Origin: Mermis nigrescens
Lineage: Eukaryota; Nematoda; Enoplea; Mermithida; Mermithidae
Direction of reading: 5' to 3'
Assembly (NCBI GenBank): GCA_036768485.1
Contig: JAVLUZ010000142.1
Span: 20,674,290-20,738,289, forward strand
Length of the DNA stretch: 64,000 nt
Position numbers and translations under genes: made by a program. Shown here piece after piece: positions 56,680-64,000 of the stretch (position 1 is the first letter of the stretch; each line of letters opens with the position of its first letter). The notes below the pieces were generated by a model, which had not been told where the DNA came from, made no database searches, and saw only the letters and a program-made list of their open reading frames with translations.

Positions 56680-58245
56680 CAGGCTGGGCCGAAAAGGGCT
56701 ACACCCCCAATACTTGGCTTAATTATAACATAAAATTTTGAGACTATAGACCATTCCCTTCCAAACGGCCCATTTTCGCTAAAACCGCGTTTCATTGCAC
56801 AAATGGTTTCTTCAATTATGCTCTCGTAGCGGCTGGTTGCTTTAAACTCTTCTAATTGATGTTTAATACGCCTTGCTTAACATAGGCGCATCTAGCAAAC
56901 TACCGCAACAACCTAAACTGTAAAGTATTCTGCTACAGTAAGAAGCCGTAAATCAAAAATGAGCCATTTAGAATGGAATAGACTATAGTTGCGTTCAACA
57001 GATAAAAATTTGTTTTTTTAACTTTCCTAAAAATTTTGGGCCATTTATTGGTCGTTTGTGCGCTGCGGCGGTTGTTTTATACCTTACTTTGATACTTTTT
57101 AAACCCCATGATTTCTACATTTTTTTCTTACTAATGAGTATTTGGTCAGGGATTTTTTTTTTAGCGCCACCCCCATTTGCGCAGCCGCTAATGGCCAGGA
57201 TAGAGCGTTTGCGCGCGGAGCTTCTCATTAGCGCACCAAAAAACCTTTAAATGCTTGGCGATAGGCAAAAATAAGGGCATTTTTGAACTTCTGATGCGCT
57301 CCATGTACTGCTGACTGACAATAAATTCTGGCAAGAAATTTAAAAAATTCTTACTACTGGTTCCAACTCGAACAAGAAATCTAATGGTAAAAATATCAAT
57401 TTGATACCTGATTTCTCATTGCCTTGCCTATACTAGACTGAGCGATTTCTTCAAGCTGTCTTTGCAGTTTGCACTCAATTTTCGTGTATTGCAAAATGCA
57501 ACCGCTATACAGAAACCAATAATTAGATGCAAAGCGCCCGAAATTTTGGCATCTTCTCAATGTGTATCTCAAGGCTGGGCTATTTCAAAGATAAATTTAA
57601 AATGAAAACAATTAATTTGGCACCATGCACCACAAAAACAAGGATTCATTACTGCAAAGATGCTAAAGCAGGGATTCGCTTATGATGAAACAGGAAAGCG
57701 GTGGTTGGCAAACACAATTAATTCATTCTTAAGAAGTCGGCGCCAAGCGCCGAAAAAATTTTAAAAATTTTAAAATCAAAATGCAATATAAAATGTTTAA
57801 ATTTCTAATTTTTTGCCCAAAAAAGCCTTTGCGCATGGCGCTAATGAACGAAATGTCCCATTAGCGCAGGGCGGGTTTCCTTTGCGCCGCGCTACAAAAA
57901 AAAACAGTGTATTTGGTACCCTTTTTTGACAATACCTCCAGTCGGAAAAATTATTAGCACGTTGACTGAACCCTGGAGTGGGTACTCCTTCCTACTAAAT
58001 GCAAAAACTGCAAAATATCGTGAAAAGGGTAAGAAAATTGTTGATGTGAGCGAACAAGCTTTCGGGGTTTAAACAATATTGAGGTAGGGTGTACACAAAT
58101 AGGCGTAGCACCCGAACAGCTGAAAAATGTCCACAATTTTCTGAACGATTTATCAAGGAATGAGATTGAAATTAAAATTTTACATCCAAAATTACCGAAG
58201 TTATGGCCGCTAACACTTGAAAGTAGCCTTTCTTGGCCCACCCTG
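56680..58245 (+). mobile_element. Mariner/Tc1-like element, 1566 bp, non-coding
   Basis: Starts CAGGCTGGGCCGAAAAGGGC and ends GCCTTTCTTGGCCCACCCTG (inverted partner CAGGGTGGGCCAAGAAAGGC), flanked by TA on both sides (56678-56679, 58246-58247). The interior looks partly replaced by other repeats (AGCGCA-rich blocks at 57040-57250 and 57770-57900, hairpin variants near 57541 and 57739). No transposase frame. Confidence 0.75.
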
Positions 58246-58249
58246 TATG

Positions 58250-58560
58250 TACAAATTTCTTATTTTTCGATTCATCAATCAATAAATCAATCTCCAATTA
58301 TATGCAACAAAAAACAATTGTTGTCTGGCGAAAATTCAAGAATTTAAAGGACACTCCAAATCTAATCTGCAAGACAAAAGCGATCTTAATTCCAAGTACT
58401 TTAAAAGATGGATTTTTTGTATTCGAGTTTGAAATGGGGCGGAAATTAATAAAATGCCATTATTTTCGTGTAACTCCTAACCGAGATATACGAATTTATG
58501 ACTGCAAATTTCTAATCCCCCTCCATAATAAAATCCGGATTACCCCCTGGTGGATGTGTA
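58250..58560 (+). repeat. Repeat related to the interior of the hAT element at 59848-61005
   Basis: An open frame of 110 codons includes KCHYFRVTPNRDIRIYD. The same sense is found at 60900-61000 ([10 protein letters not shown]), so this is a shared repeat segment (GGCGG/AAAATGCCATTATTTTCG) ending in a TACCCCCTGGTGGATGTGTATG border. It is more likely repeat than gene. Confidence 0.5.
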
Positions 58561-58569
58561 TGTAAGTAA

Positions 58570-58980
58570 TGTGCATATCGTTTCATTTACACTTTAAAGC
58601 CTAATATATTTTCGTATTATTTGACTAATAATCAGTTTTCTGGAGATAAAAAATTCAATTAATCAAGATTCAACAGTAATTGCGATCGTATGAACTTACT
58701 GCGGAACAATAATGTACAGGCCAATGTTTTTGACTGTAACTGAACCGGCAGTTACACGAAGCGTCGGGTGCCTTGCTACTAGGCAATGGCTTTAGAAGCA
58801 CGATTCCATGTAGCGACTCATGTCGCTGACAACCAAGGCATGGAAAATCCGCTTTACTAAAGATATGATTCGGAAATATACGCTACAAGGCGAACTAAAA
58901 AATTAATATACTTTTAAATAAATAAATAAATAAATATCTAAATAGATATGTATACATCAAATTTAATGCAAGGGACGTCA
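58570..58980. other. AT-rich DNA with an AAAT tract, nothing recognised
   Basis: AAATAAATAAATAAATA tract near 58917-58935; otherwise unremarkable. Confidence 0.3.
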
Positions 58981-58984
58981 CCAT

Positions 58985-59320
58985 ATATATATGCACAGCA
59001 TGGGAATTCTGGGGAAGGGGGGGTAAATAATAGTGTGCTTTTTTTGGTCCAAAAATGGTAAATACGCGTCAAAAATATCGTTTTTCAGCGTTTTTGACGT
59101 TGCTCTATCTTTCCAGAGCATAAAAACGTAAAAAAAATTCGAAAAAAGTCGGAACAAATCGAACAAAACATAGTCAAAACATGAGTATAAAGGCGCGAAG
59201 CGCCAAAAATTTGGCCTTTTTGAGCAAATAGATAGCTAGAAACGCTTAGAAAGCATCTATTTCTACAGCTTTTTAGAAATTTTTTAAGAATTTCAAAAAA
59301 TCCCAAGATCATGTATGGGC
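58985..59320 (-). repeat. CATGGGAATTCTGGGG-family repeat
   Basis: ATGCACAGCATGGGAATTCTGG to ATCATGTATGGG, with an exact GGCGCGAAGCGCC at about 59192. Confidence 0.6.
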
Positions 59321-59766
59321 GTCAAGAATCTATACACGAATGCATAGCACAGGAAGAGAGAAAAGGTACGGGCCAGAGGTTTCACGATGTAAAGTCGGCA
59401 GACTCTAGAAATTGACATTTCTTTCAAATTTATCTCAAGTTTTTGCGACTCATGATTATGGACGGAAATATTTCGTCGAACCTAAATCTAAAGTAAGTTT
59501 ATTTTTGAAAGGCGAACAAAAAAGTACGACTTTTTAAGTTATTCTTGAAAATTGAAAGTTTTTCACCCATGAAAATGGCAGACAGGCTACACACATTAAG
59601 AGGTAGAAATAAACAAAAAGAAGATAATTGAGGAGAAAAAGGAAAAAAATAAAAAAATAAAAAAATAAATAACCAAGCAAATATTGAAAAAAAGAAGAAA
59701 GAAAGACAGATATAGAGGTGCGTGAAAAATATAGAGATATAGAGATGCGTTTTAATATAGAGATGC

Positions 59767-59767
<1 letters not shown>

Positions 59768-59847
<80 letters not shown>
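59768..59847 (+). repeat. (TA)n microsatellite, left part
   Basis: About 80 bases of pure TA, continuing at 61006 beyond a hAT insertion; frames reading YIYIYI across it are meaningless. Confidence 0.95.
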
Positions 59848-61115
<1,268 letters not shown>

Positions 61116-61159
61116 TACATATATATTAATATAGAATGTTTTAATATAGAGATGCGTTT

Positions 61160-61880
61160 TCACCCCCTCGAAGATTTTCCTTAAATTTTTCGCTGCTATT
61201 TTTTAGCGCATCCAAGTCGACTTGTGATTAGTAATAAACGTTTCACATAGTTCGTATAGCCCAAGGTAAAATATAGCAATAGAATTGCATTCACGGATTG
61301 CGGAAATTCTTTACCGTAAGTCCGACTTTATTCAAACACACAGTTTTACCCCGAATAAAGCGCAGCGTTACAAATCTAAACATCCGATTCTCTATAAAAC
61401 GTTGAATGAAAAAATGCATGATTTATGCTTCCTTGACTCAGCTGCTACTACGTCGTTCAAATAACTTAAATAATGTAAAAAAGTCCGGACGTTAAAAGAG
61501 ATAACGAACAATCAGTACGATTAATTACGCGCGGCGCCTATTTTTTGCATAAAATTGCTTAAGCCTAAACGGTTTTCGGGTTTAAGATAAACAAGCACTT
61601 AGATAGAATACACATGATAATAAGCATATTGTTTATATATGGAAATTTTAGAACATTCAAACTGGAAGGGTAGTTTTGGGGTTCTAAGACGGCGATTAAC
61701 GCATAAAATCGTCCAGATTACGACTAGCATTAACTATGTGACAGATTTCTTATATTTAAAAGCTAAATAATCTTTACATACAAATCCCTAATTACCTAAG
61801 CTATGCAAATAGCAGTTCTCCTAAAGGAGACATAGCCAGGTTAGGTATACACATCTAAACAAGTGCAACGACGCAAACAT
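61160..61880. other. AT-rich DNA, nothing recognised
   Basis: No gene or known repeat family was recognised. Confidence 0.3.
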
Positions 61881-61884
61881 GCAC

Positions 61885-62130
61885 ACAGAGGTGAGAGGTA
61901 TTATTACCCCTAGAGGGTCAGCCAGGCAGATACTGGCCGGCGATTTTGAGCCGACGGAACGTTTTCTGTTCTTCTGCATCACTTTTTTGAGGGCAAACGC
62001 GATTAATACTTTTATGTGCTTTTTGCTAAAAACGGGTCCGAAATTGATCAATTTCTACATTTTTAGTCATAAAAGCGACAATCTAAATGGACTAAAAATG
62101 CTTTCAAAAATTTGACATTACCATGAAAAA
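61885..62130 (-). repeat. AACGTTCC-family repeat, reverse orientation
   Basis: GAGGTGAGAGGTATTATTACC, GCCGGCGATTTTGAGC and GGAACGTTTTCTG in reverse relative to 53218-53545. Joined to a TGGGATTTACTCCCCC segment at about 62195-62245, which matches 24190-24240. Confidence 0.55.
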
Positions 62131-62527
62131 GCGTTTTATAGGTTATTTTAACCATTTTCGTAGCACAAAAATTGTAAACACTAAATTTTACTGGTTGGGA
62201 TTTCTGGGATTTACTCCCCCATCCCCTGCCGACCCTGACCACGTACATCCATGCATCGGCGTTATACTACAAATATATACTAATATACTAATACTTTATT
62301 CGGAAAAAACATAAGGGTAAAACAAAGTCGCAAGGAAAATAAAATAGCATAGTGTAATGCGAATAATTAGCAAGGTGTAAGTCTCAGCCTACAAATCTCA
62401 CTCTATCTGAAATTTAAAGAATTCGAGAATTTTTCGGATATTTTCGTGTTAAAAAATAATTTTCAATCAGCTTAGACGTTTCTCGAGCAACGCGCGTACG
62501 GGAACGCCACATCACATTTAAACTATG

Positions 62528-62690
62528 CAGGCACTTATCTCTGGGGGAATGGGGGAGGTTCGGACCCCCAAAATTCAGAAAAATCAGGTCATTTTAAACG
62601 TTATTTTGTGCTATTTTTGGCCTTTTAGGGCTTAGTCCCCCCAAAAATTGGTGTTGCCCCTCCAAAATAGGACGGCCAGCTACGTGCCTG
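62528..62690 (+). mobile_element. CAGGCACGTAGCTG MITE, second copy (163 bp)
   Basis: Starts CAGGCACTTATCTCTGGGGG and ends CCAGCTACGTGCCTG, flanked by a perfect 8-bp duplication AAACTATG (62520-62527, 62691-62698). Same family as 11022-11209, sharing GGCCTTTT(A/T)GGGCTTAGTC and AATAGGACGG. Confidence 0.9.
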
Positions 62691-62693
62691 AAA

Positions 62694-62948
62694 CTATGAG
62701 CCGTAGATGCGCGTGTACAGGGTGGCCAGGGAGCCGGGGAATGCTGATATCAAGAATCTGGGCCCTACCCAAATATCCCAATACAGCCTTAATCCGGTAT
62801 TCTCGTTCCGGATTGCTTTACCTGTAAGATTAAAGTAAACGAAAGTACCGAAATCGCCTATCGTACGGAAATCCTGCTTAAGCAATGTAATACTAACTAT
62901 TAGAGCCTGCGTTAAATATATGAGCTTGGCAATTTCATTTTTTGTCAT
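62694..62948 (-). CDS. Unidentified open frame, possible last exon
   Basis: 84 codons reading leftward from ATG at 62948 to TAG at 62694. The first half, MTKNEIAKLIYLTQALIVSI, is hydrophobic. The second includes GLRLYWDIWVGPRFLISAFP then GSLATLYTRIYGS, which reads more like real protein. An acceptor TTTAATCTTACAG precedes KAIRNENTG, and an AG before LYWDIW would join in frame with the candidate exon to the right. GGCCACCCTGTA within it resembles a mariner-type end, so it may be transposon-derived. I do not recognise a family. Confidence 0.25.
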   Translation of the reverse strand: MTKNEIAKLIYLTQALIVSITLLKQDFRTIGDFGTFVYFNLTGKAIRNENTGLRLYWDIWVGPRFLISAFPGSLATLYTRIYGS

Positions 62949-62955
62949 CCTTACC

Positions 62956-63245
62956 CGTATTTTAGCGTTTTCTGCATGGCGTACAAGGAAGAAGATTTAC
63001 AAGGTCCGTTAACTGATGGGGACAACTTAATGTCATCCTTAACTCGCGAGATTTCTTTAACACCGCTGTGCACCATTGCGCAATTTCCCGATGGGCATAC
63101 TGTAGCATTAATTTTGAAAGGGCTAGAAAGGTCGTCAAAAAACGTTCTAGATTGCCTTGGCGGATTTTTTGATAACAATCCGTGCAAATCTGACGGTTCG
63201 GTGAGCATTTTGGGCAATAAGGTGATAGCTTGATCGCCCAATACG
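62956..63245 (-). CDS. Unidentified candidate exon
   Basis: One minus-strand frame runs through MLTEPSDLHGLLSKNPPRQS (ATG at about 63208), then RTFFDDLSSPFKINATVCPS, and ends SLYAMQKTLKYG at a good donor, TACGG|GTAAGGATG (62956). The region is less AT-rich than its surroundings and matches no repeat here. All three minus frames and one plus frame (62976-63233) are open, so the coding frame is unproven. It would splice in frame to LYWDIW of 62694-62948. No function can be proposed. Confidence 0.28.
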
Positions 63246-63565
63246 ATTGAATCGTGCGCGTGCGAATTGAGGGAACCGTTGGATACGTGTCAACAAGCGG
63301 ATATTCGAGGCGCAAATACAATTTGACACACTTACTGTAATCTTGTAATCTTTAATACCGTGGTCTTCATTATTGTATTAGCGTAACTAAAGTTGACAAC
63401 GTAATCCTTGAGTGGGTGCGTGCAGGGAAGTGAATGCAAATTCAAGGGAAAATGAACCTCTTGCATGCCTGCTTTGACTTAATAATTAAAAATAACCATA
63501 CATGGGCGAGCTAGATGTGGCCAGAAGGGGTGAAATTCAAAAATAGTCATACAGTAAATTGTGGT

Positions 63566-63905
63566 CATTGTTTTTGGACAGGGTCTGTTCACACTAGTAC
63601 AAATATGGTCCCCAAAAGTCAACGTACATTCTGTACATGTAAAATTTATGGGTAATGTAATGTAGCGCAATAGCGCGTTACGTGCGGTAGACTGAGTTTC
63701 TTGACCCTAATTAATGAAGTTTATTCAGTTTTTGACTTTCTAGCGATAAAAAATATGAAAGTTTATCAGTCTGGCGCGAAGCGCCGGGAAATTCTGATAT
63801 TTTTACGGTTTTCAGGTAGAATTTTTGGTCTTTTAAGCTCAACATTTGTCGTACAGTACCTTTCGTTGTCCCAAAATCGCCTGACAGTATCTGATCTTCC
63901 AAAAC
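63566..63905 (+). mobile_element. GTAC MITE, degraded copy
   Basis: CATTGTTTTTGGACAGGGTC, ATGGTCCCCAAAAGTCAACG and ACATTCTGTACATG match the family's left half; an exact GGCGCGAAGCGCC is at about 63773. The right end near 63900 is poorly preserved. Confidence 0.55.
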
Positions 63906-63924
63906 ATTAGCTTGAGGTAATATA

Positions 63925-64000
63925 TACATATAACAGGGGGATGGAGGGGGATCCTTCCACCCAAAGTCGGACGTTACCCTCCTCCCAGAAGCCGAAAATT
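63925..64000 (+). repeat. TTACATG-family repeat, cut by window edge
   Basis: ATATAACAGGGGGATGGAGG, CACCCAAAGTCGGACG and AGAAGCCGAAAATT; the rest lies outside the window. Confidence 0.55.

Noticed and set aside
56484..56795. 103-codon frame rich in His-Thr repeats
   Set aside because: It is the (GT)n microsatellite read on the minus strand, running into a mariner-like end.
58233..58565. 110-codon frame with protein-like composition
   Set aside because: Part of it (KCHYFRVTPN) recurs at 60900-61000 inside a transposon, so it is repeat sequence.
62700..62735. TACAGGGTGGCCAGGGAGCC as a mariner end
   Set aside because: No inverted partner or TA-bounded element was found nearby, so only noted as a caution for the open frame there.

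Overview
This is a eukaryotic nuclear segment from an animal, most likely an arthropod or another protostome invertebrate. It is AT-rich, gene-sparse and saturated with transposable elements. The evidence for an animal is a spliced TIMM23 gene, a spliced calexcitin-type sarcoplasmic Ca2+-binding protein (a family known mainly from molluscs, arthropods and annelids) and a spliced MARCH-type RING-CH ubiquitin ligase. All have conventional intron borders, except one GC-AG intron. I cannot name the species. Almost all long open reading frames in the window are accidental reading through repeats; the real coding sequence is in about a dozen short exons.

Layout: 52-180 (+) is the last exon of a gene entering from the left, with an acidic Ser-rich C-terminus. 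From about 1,200 to 11,300 lies a nest of hAT-type DNA elements with intact 8-bp target duplications, plus a LINE remnant. 11,605-19,205 (+) is TIMM23 in three coding exons, with introns full of MITEs. 30,660-22,530 (-) is calexcitin, five coding exons found; the short first exon is not located. 50,930-40,177 (-), possibly extending to 53,885, is the MARCH ligase: four firm exons and one candidate N-terminal exon. Its large third intron holds a 3.3-kb PIF/Harbinger- or CACTA-like element inserted inside another repeat. From 51,000 to 64,000 there are mariner-like elements, small hAT MITEs, microsatellites, a hairpin-anchored tandem array and one unexplained open region at 62,694-63,250.

The three genes do not form a pathway: TIMM23 is mitochondrial protein import, calexcitin is cytosolic Ca2+ binding, and MARCH is membrane-bound ubiquitination.

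The most distinctive content is the repeat landscape. At least two MITE families with 8-bp target duplications can be defined by comparing copies in the window. Several hAT elements share one architecture but carry different GC-rich hexamer arrays near their ends. A 13-base palindrome, GGCGCGAAGCGCC, recurs some 30 times (exact or near) in otherwise unrelated repeats, including an array of eight at a 91-base period. No intact transposase or reverse transcriptase was seen, so the elements here are non-autonomous or dead. Exon boundaries and target duplications were read by eye; family names rest on motif recognition, not searches.
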